Source: Hemerocallis citrina (lineage: Eukaryota > Streptophyta > Magnoliopsida > Asparagales > Asphodelaceae). Taken from it: a stretch of DNA of 64,000 bases. The stretch covers positions 140,633,089 to 140,697,088 of the forward strand of contig CM030367.1 of the NCBI GenBank assembly GCA_017893485.1. Reading direction: 5' to 3'. The notes below the pieces were generated by a model. That model saw only the letters and a program-made list of their open reading frames with translations, did not search any database and was not told the origin of the DNA. The translations under genes and the position numbers were made by a program. Below are positions 33,717-45,857 of the stretch, one piece after another. The stretch's first letter is position 1. Every line of letters begins with the position of its first letter.

Positions 33717-33960
33717 CTTTCCCTTTGGCAAAAAATGATAATAAGTAATGGTTAAGTAGTAATAGCCATAAGTTACTACCCTAACAATGTCACTAACCCT
33801 AAACAAACTAAGGGATGACAACAGAACTTACACAACATGCCCTTCGGCGAAAAATGATAATAAGTAATGGTTAAGTAGTAATAGCCATAAATTACTACCC
33901 TAACAATGTCACTAACCCTAAACAAACTAAGGAATGACAACAGAACTTACACAACATGCT
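33717..33960. repeat. About 120-bp tandem duplication in C 5' LTR
   Basis: The block from GGCAAAAAATGATAATAAG to ACTTACACAACATGC occurs twice in a row here but once in the other LTR (about 27390-27505), so it arose after insertion. Confidence 0.88.
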
Positions 33961-34261
33961 AAGTCTTAAGTTAGACTTCGCAAGATAACTCTACTAGGCT
34001 GCTCAAACTAGACTTACCAGAATTCCTAAGGACCTGGTTCATGGCCTATCGATCCAAGACCCCGGCAATATGAATGTATTCGCATGCTACTACCCTGAAC
34101 TTGGATTTTGTCTACGCTCCGGTCCGCGATCAGCCAACCCGGTTAAGATCCGACGGTACACAAGGAGTGACTCGTTTACAGTCTCTTAGGAGTAAGGTAA
34201 ACACACATCTTGATGGTCGATAGCCCTAGGGCAATAAAATTGCCCTAAACGAGCACAACAA

Positions 34262-34610
34262 AATTGCGTACTAGCTAATAAGCTGCATACGAGTAAATAG
34301 AACACATATGAGCCAAACAAGCTACGTATGAAACCAATAACTACATACAAGCCAGGCGGGCTACGTAGGAGACAACAACATACATACGAGCCAAATAAGC
34401 TACGTATGAGACCAACAGCTACATATAGTTCAGGCGAGCCACGTATGAGACAACAACATACATACGATCCAAATAAGCTGCATATGAGACAAACAACTAC
34501 ATACCAGCCAGTCAAGCCACGTATGAGACAACAACATACATACGAGCCACATGCGTTACGTATGTGACTAACAGCTATACGGGCTAGGCGAGCCACGCAT
34601 GAGCAAAATC
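34262..34610. repeat. 39-bp tandem repeats with internal inverted repeat, C 5' LTR
   Basis: About eight units, two more than in the other LTR, with the same CATACG...CGTATG arms and some decay (for example ACATATAGTTCAGG). Confidence 0.82.
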
Positions 34611-37192
34611 ACACATAAAAATAACCATACAGGTAATCAACCTAGAAGCAACCAAACGTGCTTCTAGTAAAACTTGATCTTCTATAATTAGAAGCAATAG
34701 AAGAATATACAAACAATCTAAGAAGCAAACAGCAAGTATCCAGTCAAGACAGCCAGTTGCTGTACTTTGCAAACGGCATAACTCCTACTTCGCTTATCGG
34801 AATCTAGCCCAAGAGGCCAATTCAGAAAGGGGAAGGTGTCTACTACAACTCTCTAGTTGTCCCGAACCTCAGATTCTACAGGTAAGACACTTTAAAACAC
34901 GAAGGAACTTAAACAGCAAGCAACCTGTCCAACAGCTAGTTGCTGTATTTTCCCAAGACCATAACTCCTATTCTTCTTATCGGAATTTAACCCGAGAGGT
35001 CAATTCGGAAAGGGGAGAGACTCTACTACAACTACGTAGTTGGTTCGAACCTCAAATTCGATAGGTAAGACACTCTAAAACACCAAGGAACTCAAATAGT
35101 AAGCAACCTGTCCAACAGCCAGTTGCTGTATTTTCTCAAGACCATAACTCCTATTCTGCTTCGGAATTTAACCCGAGAGGTCAACTAGGAAAGGGGAGAG
35201 ACTCTAATACAACTCCCTAGTTGGTCCGAACCTCAGATTCAACCATTAAAGGGCTCAAAAATGACAACCAAGCAGAACAGTGAGCTTCTCAGCGGGTACG
35301 TTGTCCTGATTTTGTAATGCCCATAACTTTTGCGCCTCTTATCGGATTTTAACCCGAAAGGCCAACTCAGAAAGGGAAGAATGTCTACTACAACTTCCTA
35401 GTTGGTCCGAATCTCTAATTCCGAGAGGAACCCTAAGTTTTATCCCCTTCAACCTACTGCGACGCTAACCAGAAAACACAGACTTCACTGTTTTGCCCTA
35501 AAGCTCGATGTTTTGGGGAAAACGATCGTTTCACCCCTCAAAATAGCCTCGAAAAGTCTACCAAAATTCTAGCATCGTAATAACACCTCTAAGAACATCT
35601 CATATAAATTTTGGGTCAAAATTCTACTTTTAACACATGTAAACAAATCTAACCCTACAACTATTTAAGCATGGATACAACATAAGCATGGGCTCCTTTT
35701 ACAATCCCTACAACAATTTAAGCATGAGTTTCTTACTAAAACAAAGCATGGTTTCTTTACTAGAATACTACAATTAGAACATGATTCTACTACTAAGCAT
35801 GAATATCTACTACTATTTTAAGCATGGATTTCTACATATTACAAAAATCTACCTTTCTTTTTCTTTAACCTCTTAGTTCTTACATACATCAAGTCTACCC
35901 TTTTATGAACTAAGAGTTAGCAAGAATTAATACTTAACAAGTAGAGAGCAATAAGCAAAATAAAAGACTTATTCTTTATAGTTGTCAAGTTCCACAACCA
36001 AAAATGGGTATATAAACAAATCTTCATATGCTTATGTCAAATAGTCCAAGTTGAGTTCTACAACCCAAGGATGGATATGTACACAATCTCCATGTGCTTA
36101 TGTCCATTAGTCCAAGTTGAGTTAACAAAAAAAACAACAACAATAATAAGAGCAATAGGCTAAAGATTCAATCTTTATGTTTACTTATTTAAGTTCTACC
36201 ATCCATATTTCCATGGGATCGTTTTGATCCCTACCACAATGTTTATGCTTAGGAATTTAGTCCAAGTGGTTATTTAAGAACACACACACAACAGCTTTAT
36301 GATGTGTTCTTTTTATCCTACAACAAACGACCATCAAAGATGGGTTCTTTCCCACATACAACCAAAATAAAAGAAAATAAGCCAAAAAAGAACAAGAAAT
36401 CATATGAAGAAGAAGAGAACCCCCATCTTTTAGTTTCTTTGTAGGAAGAACTAGCCTAGTAACCTTCTCCTTCCTTCTAGCTTCTACTAGAACCTACAAT
36501 GAAGAACTCTCATGTTAGGGTTTTTGTTCTCTCTTTCTTTTCCTCTCTTTTTTGTCTTTGTAAAGAATGAGAAAGAGATGATAGGGGGGGGGGGATTTAT
36601 AGGGTGGAAGAGAAGGTGGAGAGTGCAAAAACACCCACATATTTGCACAAACCCCCTTGGGGTAATCAAGGCCGGCCATGCTTAGGGATGGGGGAGTGGT
36701 GTGGTGGAGGTATGGTGGGAGGGGTGAGGTAGAGGAGGGAAGCTTCTAGAAGGACACCTAATGTCTTACGTCTCCTTAATTAATCCGAGTTTTAATCTTC
36801 CAAACAAAACCTAGCCATGCAAAATGATTTATTATGACAAAAGAGATATTTTTGTCCAAAAATACACACAACACAATTTGTACAAACATACGAATCGATA
36901 CAATACGCATATGTATGCATATATCTGTATACCGATAGTTTCCATTTGTTAAACCGCATAATCCGTATAAAAGTAAATAAATTCTGAAAATAATAATAAA
37001 ATAAATTTTATTATCGGCTCAGAAGATTACAGTACCAATTTGATACAATACAGATGTATACAGACTGGTATATATATATACAGATAATGTTATTTAACAA
37101 AACCGGGTGATATCTACCAAAAATATTTTAATAAAAATAAAATAGTAAAAAATAATAATTATATAAATATAATATCCGCCCGGGATTTTACA

Positions 37193-38399
37193 TATTCTTC
37201 TAAGGATTGAGTGGTCACCGACCCTCAAGTAGTGCATCCGAGAGCTAGTAGATATGCTGAGAACTTGACTCGGGCACTAGAAGGGAGATATGATGAAGCA
37301 AGAACGATCGTGAGTAGGGAGACTCCAGAATGATCCATGAAGCGAGATATTCTCCAGTACTCCAGACGTGGGATGAAATCGGCCCCAGAATGATCTGTGG
37401 AGTGGGATTGATCTCCAGTATTTCGGGACGAGAGCAATACTCACGGGGAGTTCGTGTGATGAGTTCGGCTCCAGAATGATCCATGGAGTGAGACATTCCT
37501 CAGTATTCTAGACGAGGGATGAAATAGGCCCCAGGATGATTTGTGGAGTAGGAATTGGTGTTGAGTATTCCAGGGACGAGAGCAACGCTCATGGGGGAAG
37601 ATTGGGTAATGTTAGCTCCAAAATGATCCATGGAGCGAGATATTCCCCAACATTCCAGACGAGAGACAAAATAGGCTCCAGAATGATCTGTGGAGTGGGA
37701 TTGATTTTCAGTATTCCAGGGACGAGAGCAACATTCACAAGCAGGTTAGTGGGATGTTGACTTCAGAATGATCGAAGGAGTGAGATATTCCCTAGTATTC
37801 CAGACGAGGGATGAAATAGGCCCCATAATATTCTGTGGAGTCGGATTGATCTCCAGTATTTCGAGGATGAGAGTAATACCCACGAAAGAATTCAAGGATG
37901 AGTAAGGGCTCTAGAATGATCCACGAAGTGAGATATTCCCAAGTATTCCAGATGAGGGGTAAATTAGGCCATAGAATGATCAGTGGAGTGGGATTGATCT
38001 CCAGTATTTCGGGACAAGAGCAATACTCATGGGGAGTTCGTGTGGTGAGGGCTCCAGAATAATCCGTGGAGTGGGATATTCTCCAGTATTCCGGAACGTG
38101 GGACGCAATAGGCCCCAGAAAGTTCGGTGGAAAGAGATTGATCTCTAGTAGTCCAGGACGAAAGCGACATCCCCCAAAGTGATTCCCCCCAATACTATGG
38201 ATGTCGGATGAGGTAGGCTCCAAAATGATCCACATGATGAGATTGATCTCCATGATGGGAGAATGCGTTGAGCACTTGAGGCTTGTGAGCCGGTATTGAG
38301 CACTTTAAGAGTCAGTTTTCGAGGGTGTTCCTCGAGGACTTGGAGATGATCAAGGAGAGTATATTCTGATGATTATCTGCTATTTTTGCCCTTAGCGCC
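37193..38399 (+). repeat. A 3' internal tail: 146-bp tandem repeat built of 73-bp halves
   Basis: Starts with the continuation of A RT (CTTCTAAGG...ACCGACCCTCAAG). From about 37325 come repeats with unit starts near 37325, 37471, 37617, 37764, 37911, 38053 and 38217. Each unit has two related halves, one with CCAGAATGATCCATGGAG and one with CCCAGAATGATCTGTGGAG, both able to pair CTCCA/TGGAG or CCA/TGG around an ATGATC loop. RNase H and integrase should be here and are absent. No real ORF. Confidence 0.85.
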
Positions 38400-38434
38400 G
38401 TTCTGGGGACAGAACGATTCTAAGGAGGGAGTAA
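38400..38434 (+). other. Pre-PPT hairpin and polypurine tract of A
   Basis: GTTCT (38400-38404), loop GGGGAC, AGAAC (38411-38415), GATTC, then TAAGGAGGGAG and the 3' LTR. Confidence 0.88.
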
Positions 38435-38450
38435 TATAATACCCCGGATA

Positions 38451-38493
<43 letters not shown>

Positions 38494-41400
38494 CGATGTT
38501 TGCTTGATTGTATATATATAATGACAGATTGCATTATGCTTGCGGGACGGTTCGTGTGGGTCGTTACGTTCTTAATGATGCACGAGAACGAGACGGACTG
38601 ATACTAGTACATACACTAGTTTTGAGTACGGTACGTATGCAAATATGTAATTGTATAGTGCTATAATGGATATTTTTTGCATGCACTCAAATCTAACCTC
38701 TCATATCTCATCTATAGCTTGATCAAGACCCAAAATTTCAGCCAAAGCCTTATCTAAAAAACAAGGGGCTGGAACCATGGTTTGGAGCAAAAACCACCTT
38801 GCCACCTCACCCTACCCCCTACCCCTATATTGGCTGGCCTCCCCCGCTCTTTCCCTCACACCTCTCTTGATAAAACCCCTCCTTTCCCACCTCTTGAGCT
38901 CTAGAATTTCAGAAAAGAAAAAGAAAGATAGGAGAGAGTGAAAGGAGCAAGAAAGAAGGAGCATTCTCAAGCTTTGGAGTAGGATTTTGGAGGAATCTCA
39001 AGACACACCCCATCTTCTCAAGCCAACCAAGGGTGGGGAGTTCTCTGAACTTTTTTCGTGTTCATTCTTGTTTAATTACTTGCATGCAATGAGTATAGTA
39101 GTTGAGGATGAGGAAACATGATCTGTATGCTTTAGTTCCGAATTTCCAGAGAGAAAATTACTTGGAATTTGATTTTCAAATTTTCACAGAATGATTTCAT
39201 ACATATTTAGAAAATGCATGATTTATTTTGGAATTTTCTGATGATGATTGATATTTTAATAAAATCCATTTTGAGGACTGGGCCGTAAGGCAGGAACATG
39301 ATATGTCTATTGTGATAACTAATCTTGTGTGAATTCTTATAATTAATTGAATCATGATCTATTGCTAAAATTTTTACCATGTTATCTTGCATGCATCTGG
39401 TATCTACATATAAATTATGAAATTATTTGGATAACGTTTGATGCATATTCAAAATTAATTAATCAAGAGTAGTCAAGACAGTAACTGAAGAACAGCAGAA
39501 TTGTTATGCATGTTTGTAACAGGTAGAACTCAGCGAATACTTAGAATTTGGATATGAAACTTTTTGCATGTTATATATGATGATGTCTAGTTTCTGCAAT
39601 GCAAAATAGATGACCATTTGATAATTATGTGATTTATGATAAATATTTTAGCATGTACTGTGCTTAACTCAGTCAGTATTGACACTCTGATAAGATGGTA
39701 CTTTTGTGGCTCTGTAAGAGCATAAGTTGAGGGAGTGTTCTACTAGGAAATTGTAGTAGACATCTAGATCTTTCCAGCAAACCTTATTTGAAGAAATTCC
39801 TGTAATTAGATTATTAAATATGATTTTTGCAAGATTGGACTGAAACCAGGTTTTGAGCTGAAAGCTCTGTTTGAGTAAGGCTTAGTGTGTGGCTCTATAT
39901 ACCTGAGAGTAATGTCTGTTTTAGGGTGATCAAATGATATAGTTTGGATTGGTGATCAACTAGGAAGTTGTAGAGGACATTCACACCTTTCCAAAGAACC
40001 TGGATTTGTATCATTCTGATGATCAGGTAAGGTTTTGTGCTATCGGTAAGGTGCAGCAGTGTACATGAAGTACACAGACTGAGGTTTGTGAGGCTAATTT
40101 GAGGATTTAGGTGACTAAATCTAAGGTGATGATCAACTAGAGAGTTGTAGCCTAGGTCTTTACCTTTCCAAATTGGGCTTGACCACCCAAATCCGAGTTG
40201 TATTGCGGAAGATATGACCTTTCTAAGTTTCAGGCAGAAGCAACGTAGTTGGCTGGTCATGATTTTTTACTAAGTGTTGAAATTACTATTTTCCTTCTTG
40301 TATATAAGAGTTAATGGACTTGCTTTTCGGGGTAATAGGTGATATTCATGCAAACCCAGTACATGGATTAGAAGTTATGGACTTATGGCTTGTAGCATTG
40401 CAACACTCAAGGAATCGACCTTATCACATTTGGAGTATGTTTATTTGTGTTTATCTCCTTGGTTTGTCAATAGTTTGGTGTTATGATTGAAAGAAGTTTC
40501 GGCAAAAGGAATTTCTTGGGCACCGTTGTACCACTCGCTGAGGGTCACGGGCCGAAAAGTTGTCAAGGACCAAGAGGAGTGTGGCAGCCGATAAGTATCG
40601 ACTCGCCAGATTATTATTGTGGAAGACCAGTCGAGAATCAATTGTTCGATAGAACTACGTGCATGATTTTGGATGACAAGCATATTTTAGTATTTGTTAT
40701 TTATTTAAGTTTCTTACTTCCGCTTAAGGACCAAGTTGGTATTAGGGGTGATTCCCTATAATTCGAATTGTTTTGAAGGCCAGCACTAGGCGGTGGTAAC
40801 TATGATTGTTCTCTTCATATCGTAAGGATACGGGTCGTGTTCACTCACTAGCCGAGCACACGAAAGCCGTATCTCGCTCTGTTAATTCCTGAAGTGACGT
40901 GATAAGAATGGAGAGAAACTCTGTCGGCTAGGCTTAGATCCTTGAGGCGGCCATGTTCTTATGTTGGTGGACACGAACGGACCATAAGGGGCGGCAGTCT
41001 CATGGATCTTTGGCGTCATGGATATGCAGAATGCATATCTGTAAGATCATCATGGAATTTGGTGTGATCCAGACCGGATTGGGCATGAGTGGCAAACGGG
41101 GACACCACTGTGTTAGCAGTAATAACTATAGGAATAACAGCACACGTGGTATCTATCAGGAACAGGTTGAGTACAATAGTAGAATGCATTTTGCATGGCG
41201 AGGGTTCAAAACCTTGAATTTGGAGAAGACGGCTTGATTTGGAGCGTATGTAGTATGGGATGCATGCATATCCAGAGTCTTGCTGACATTAGATTAAGTG
41301 CATCTATTTCTGTACCTATGTATTATGCATTAGACTTCAGGTCATGGCATACACGAACACTAGAAAATTGGGATGCACGTTTCTTTTCCCATTCAAGATG

Positions 41401-41858
41401 GTTTGTGGTTGCCAGTTTAGAGATAACTATTTCTTATCAGCATTGCGTCAGTAGAATTACTGATGTTCTCCACCATTTAGGTACCGGTCCTACCTTCCGA
41501 GCAGGTGCAGAAATATCAAAGTCGTGCAGCAGAATACTCTAGCTGAGGAGCAAGCCCCAGGGAAGCAGATTGACCACTCAGCGGAGCTTCGACGGTGATC
41601 AGTTGACTGCCATTCTGAGAGACAGCTGATAGCTTTACAAGAGGAGTTGGTAAATTTTTTGTAATAAGATGTAAAGAGTTAATAAAATTTGTATTCTTGT
41701 TCAAGAACAAGATATTGGTTGTAATCAATGATGTAATAACCTTATTTGGCAATAAAAAGTTTTTTAATTTCCGTGTTATTACTGTGTTGAGATGCATATG
41801 AAGGTAAAGATTCTGGTTACGTCACGGATGTCCGGTAACGGGGATCCAGGGCGTTACA
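38435..41858 (+). repeat. 3' LTR of A
   Basis: Starts TATAATACCCCGG and ends GGGCGTTACA. Contains (TA)n near 38453-38491, an internal duplicate of GATCAACTAG(G/A)(A/G)AGTTGTAG at about 39951 and 40131, and the conserved core at about 41020-41300. Followed by GTGAT and element D. Confidence 0.92.
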
Positions 41859-41863
41859 GTGAT

Positions 41864-44728
41864 GCTGGATGTAACAGCTGGCACGATCCCATTACACGAA
41901 CCGAATCAATGGACTTTATGGTGGTCAACATCAAGGCGGCATATAACGCCATCCTCGGCCGACCTGGCCTCTGCTCATTTCAAATTGTCCCCTCGGCCTA
42001 CCACTTGAAGTTGAAGTTCCTCACTGACCTCTGGGTTGGCATTGTCCGAGGGAATCAGGAGTCGGCACGCTCGTGCTACATGACCGTGGTCAGAGGGTGT
42101 TCCCCCTTGATGTGGCCGATCTCCCGCCTAAAAGAAGCCAGCAAGAGTCAGAGCTAGTGGACGAATTAGAGGAGGTCTCATTCGAGGCCGAAGACAAGTC
42201 TAAGTGGTTCCGTGTGAGCCGCACCCTCTTCCCCGACTTGCAGTCAGGTCTGATCGATTGTGTTCGCCTCTATCGATCTCTTTGCTCGGACCTCGTCTGA
42301 CATGCTAGGGATTTCTGAGGACCTAATAATGCACAGGCTGAGCGTCGCCCCGGGTTCCAAGCCGATCCATCAAAAGCGATGCAAGTTTGCCCCGGAGAGG
42401 CAACAAGCAGTAAAAGCGGAGGTGGACAAACTTTTGTCCGCCTGGTTCATTCAGGAGGTCAGCTAACCCGAGTGGCTGGCTAACGTCGGTCAAAAAGGCC
42501 AGCGGGAGCTGGAGGATCTGCATAGACTTCACGGATCTCAACAGGGCGTGCCGCAAAGATCCTTTTCCCCTCCTGAGCATTAATGCTCTGATCGACGCAA
42601 CGTCGGGTCGTGAGTTCCTGACCTTCATGGATACTTTTTTAGGCTATAATCAGATCCGGATGTTCCCTCCTGACATCTCCAAAACATCTTTCGTCACCGA
42701 TCAAGGTCTCTACTGTTACCAGGTCATGCCCTTCGGGCTCAAGAACGCCGGGGCCACCTACCAGAGACTTGTCATCCGAGTCTTCAAAGATCAGATCGGT
42801 CGTAACATGGAGGTATACATCGACTCCATGCTCGTCAAAAGCCGACGGGAGCAGGATCATGTCGCCGACCTTGAAGAGGCTTTTGGCATTCTCCGGTCTC
42901 ACAACATGAGGCTCAATCCCGCCAAGTTTCCTTCAGCGTCTCGTCCAGAAAAATTCTTGGGTTCGTCGTCCGCCAACGCGGCATAGAGCCGAATCCCGAG
43001 AAGATCCAGACCATAATCGACATGGCCCCTCTCAGAAGCATTAAGAAGGTTCAACGGCTCACGGGGAGACTGCGGCCATCGACCGCTTCCTCTCCAAGTC
43101 TGGAAAGAAATCCCTACCTTTCTTCAAGGCTCTGCGGGGAGTTAAAGGCTTCGAATGGGGTGACCCCCAGCAAGAGGCGTTTGACCAATTAAAGTCCTAC
43201 CTCGCCAATCCCCCACTTCTGAGCAAACCCGAATCAGGCGAACCCATCCTTCTGTACCTCTCAGCCTCGAAAAAAGCACTCAGTGACGTGCTCGTCCGGG
43301 AAGAAGAAGGTGTTTAGAAGCCTCTCTACTATGCGTTCAAAGTATTGCTCTCGGCCGAGACAAGAGATGTAAAGATGGAAAAGGTGGCATATGCCCTGGT
43401 AATGGCCGCACGAAAGCTCTGCCCTAACTTCCAGGCCCACTCTATCCAGGTCCTTATGGACCAGCCTCTCAAGGCCGTCCTCTACAAGCCCAAAAGTTTC
43501 GACCGCTTATTCAAGTGTTCGATCGAACTAAGCCAGTACGACATCAGCTACCAGCCCAGGACAGCCATCAAGGGGTAGACCCTCGCCGAATTTATCACGA
43601 AGTGCACTATCTCTGATCCATCCAACACTCAAGAGGCATATCCAATTTGGGAAGTTTATATCGATGGCTCGTCTTGCGAAGTGGGAAGCGGGTCACATGG
43701 GGAGCAGGTCGCTCGCCAGGAAATCCCTAAACCATGGGTACTATTAGCCGACCATGTTACAAGATGCTCAGGACCTCATCAAAAGGTGCAGCCCTTGCCA
43801 AAGATTCTCCTAAGTGAAGAGGCTTCCACAAGCCAACCTCCGCTCCCTGGTAAGTCCGACCCCATTTGCTATATGGTGGATGGACTTGGTCGGCCCTTTT
43901 CCAAAAGCAACGGGCCAAAGGAAGTTTCTCGTGGTGGCCATCGACTACTTCACCAATGGATCGAGGAAGAGCCCCTGGCCACGATCACAGACCACCAAAC
44001 TCAGCAATTTTTCTGGAAGAACATCATCTGCTAGTTCGGGATCCCACGGGTACTTATCACAGAACCCAGGACCCAATTCGCAGGCCAGAACTTTCGGAAG
44101 TTCTGCAATGACATCAGCATCCAGCAGCGCTTCTCATTAATATGTCACCCTCAACCAAACGGCCAGGCCAAGAACTCGAACCGTAAAATCCTTGACGGCC
44201 TTAAGAAGCGGTTGGATAATTCATCAAAGGGGTTGTGGGTCGACGAGTTGCCAAGCGTACTCTGGGCGCACCGGACAACGAAGAGAATCTCCACGGACGA
44301 GTCACTATTCAACCTAACCTACGGCATAGAGGTGGTTATCCCCCTAGAGATTAGGCTCCCTTTGCCCAGGATCATGGCCTTCGACGAAGAGAACAACTCA
44401 ACGGACCTCAGAGCCAACTTGGACCTAATCGACGAGGTCAGAGAAAAATATGCCATCAAAAGAAGCATATACCAACAACGGATCGAGAAATTTTACAACA
44501 AGAAGGTCCGCCCACCCGACATCAAGCTAGGGGGCCTCGTGTTCAGGAAGCTAGCGGTATCCGACCCTGGCAAAAAGAAAATGTTGGCTCATAATTGGGA
44601 GGGCCCGTATAAGGTCTCCGAAGTGGTATAACCTGGCACGTACCGACTCACAGATCTGGGGGTCAGGATCGTAAAGAGGTCCTGGAACGCGGAACACCTC
44701 ATCAAGTTCCTCAAAGGGAAAGACTAAC
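41864..44728 (+). pseudogene. Pol remnant of element D: RT, two RNase H traces, integrase
   Basis: Begins in the protease-RT linker (ITRTESMDFMVVNIKAAYNAILGRPGL). RT at about 42300-42960: the active box is YIDS instead of YIDD, and stops or frameshifts lie near 42465, 42600 and 42985. RNase H at about 43190-43580 (LSASKKALSDVLV, YALVMAARKLCPNF). A truncated second RNase H (WEVYIDGSSCEVGSG, 43651-43695) indicates the Tat lineage, which carries an additional RNase H. Integrase at about 43740-44600 spans two frames (WWMDLVGPFPKA; VLITEPRTQF where an Asp is expected; NGQAKNSN where Glu is expected). The C-terminal part (WVDELPSVLWAHRTT to WNAEHLIKFLKGKD) is best preserved and ends at TAA 44726. 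RT and integrase catalytic residues are lost. Confidence 0.9.
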
Positions 44729-44844
44729 TCCTTTTGTAACTGAATTCATGTAACGGGCACCACGTGCCTCTCCTTTTTGTGTAAATAAAAAGTGTAATTT
44801 TTGCTTCTCCCCTTCTTTTTTTCATTTTTTAGGCAAATTTCGAT

Positions 44845-45150
44845 GCCTCCAGCTCGACACTCGGCAATGACCTCGAGCCACACCCTAACTTTTCTACAAA
44901 ACATGGGAGCTCGACATTCGGCATTGACCTCGAACCATACCCTAGCTTTCTCAAGCTATGGGCTAGGCGCTTGGCAATGACCTCGAGCCACACCCCAACT
45001 TTTCAGCAAAGCATAAGGGGCTCGACACTCGGCATTGACCTTGAGCCATACCCTAGCTTTCTCAAGCTTAATGGGCTAGGCACTCGACAATGACCTCGAG
45101 CCACATCCCAACTTTCTTACAAGACGGGGGGCTTGATACTCGGCTTGTGC
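44845..45150 (+). repeat. Tandem repeats downstream of D pol
   Basis: Roughly 130-bp units of two related halves with GCTCGACACTCGGCAATGACC, TCGAGCCACACCC(T/A)AACTTTTC and CATACCCTAGCTTTCTCAAGC. About two and a half units. No gene. Confidence 0.8.
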
Positions 45151-45299
45151 TGTGCACAGTGTCCTAAGCTGTATTGCAAAATAGGGATGGATGGAAAAAT
45201 CATTTTTTATTCATCACAAACGCCTTGAATGGCCACAGTACAATGAAAATTATAACAACGGTTCTACTAACCCCAACCTAAGTGTTTTCTGTGGGGCTT

Positions 45300-45857
45300 T
45301 TATCGGCCATCTCGAGCCCCCACCGAGTGGGTCTGTCCTCCAGTATGCTCGTCCGGCACCACCGACATTGCTAGTGTAGACATCCCGGTAACAGAGCTAT
45401 GCGCATCAGCGGGCCTCACCATCTCCAGATAGAGGGTCGGCGAGGAACCCAAGACAAATGGGCCTCCTCCCCCAAAATGGCTGAATCGAGACCGGCCTGT
45501 GCCTAGCATGACTTTCAACCTTTGAATCTCCAACTCCTTTTCTACAACGACCTCATGGAGAATGGACTCAGAGGTCGATCGCCTAGTGGAAGCATCAGAC
45601 ATTGACTAGTTCGTCTCGACACTCCCCCAGTCTCGGTCAGCTATAGCCTTCTTCAGCCGTGCCACCTCTAAAGTGAGCTCCTTAGAGTTGCTCATGAAAT
45701 AGCTTACCGCGACTTCTCGATCGCGGGCCTACTTGAGATAGTAGATCAAGATACTCTCCTTGGACTCTAGCCTATTCCGAAGTTGCCGAACCTCGGCAGA
45801 ACTGAGGTCGGCGCCTAGGGTCTCGTTCATCTGACAAAAGAAAAGGAAACAACAATT
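45300..45857 (-). pseudogene. Antisense coiled-coil ORF in the 3' region of D
   Basis: On the minus strand, ATG at 45857 follows an acceptor-like TTTTCTTTTGTCAG. The product starts MNETLGADLSSAEVRQLRNRLESKESILIYYLK, then a TAG, then heptad-rich ELTLEVARLKKAIADRDWG, another TAG, then MSDASTRRSTSESILHEVVVEKELEIQRLK and a proline/glycine-rich tail ending at 45300. All parts share one frame. Some Tat-lineage plant elements are known to carry an extra antisense gene here; whether this is homologous is not known. The position and splice-like upstream sequence suggest the last exon of such a gene. Product function unknown. Confidence 0.5.

Larger units (their letters stand above)
26206..37192 (-). 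mobile_element. Non-autonomous long-LTR retrotransposon C
   Basis: On the minus strand the 5' LTR is 37192-32507, then primer-binding site, zinc-knuckle ORF, pol scraps, polypurine tract, and 3' LTR 30611-26206. Flanks are TATTA (26201-26205) and TATTC (37193-37197), a target duplication with one change. The internal part is only 1.9 kb, so the LTRs make up 83 percent of the element. Remnants show descent from a Tekay-like element by internal deletion. Inserted in RT of A in the opposite direction. Confidence 0.9.
32507..37192 (-). repeat. 5' LTR of C (4686 bp)
   Basis: Pairs with 26206-30611. Longer mainly through private tandem duplications: about 37 bp at 32955-33020, about 120 bp at 33717-33960, and an extra copy of the roughly 180-bp repeat around 34920-35250. 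TATA on the minus strand at 36595-36601. 39-bp repeats at 34262-34610. Confidence 0.92.
1109..41858 (+). mobile_element. Tekay-like Ty3/gypsy LTR retrotransposon A, heavily interrupted
   Basis: Two related long LTRs (1109-4539 and 38435-41858) flank the element. It begins TATAATAC, probably a decayed TGTAATAC, and its right end is ACA. Flanking 5-mers are GTGAC (1104-1108) and GTGAT (41859-41863), a target duplication with one change. Its own internal parts are a primer-binding site, a coiled-coil/zinc-knuckle ORF (4695-5324), protease and RT remnants (25084-26205), a repeat-filled tail (37193-38420) and a polypurine tract. The MULE M and the LTR element C are nested in it. No RNase H, integrase or Gag capsid is recognisable, so A was defective or became so. 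The target was the protease region of element D. Clade is inferred from RT similarity to element B. Confidence 0.88.

Noticed and set aside
37792..38253. 153-codon minus-strand ORF in the A tail
   Set aside because: Repeated ILEPxS-type peptide from the 146-bp repeat; no start context or family.
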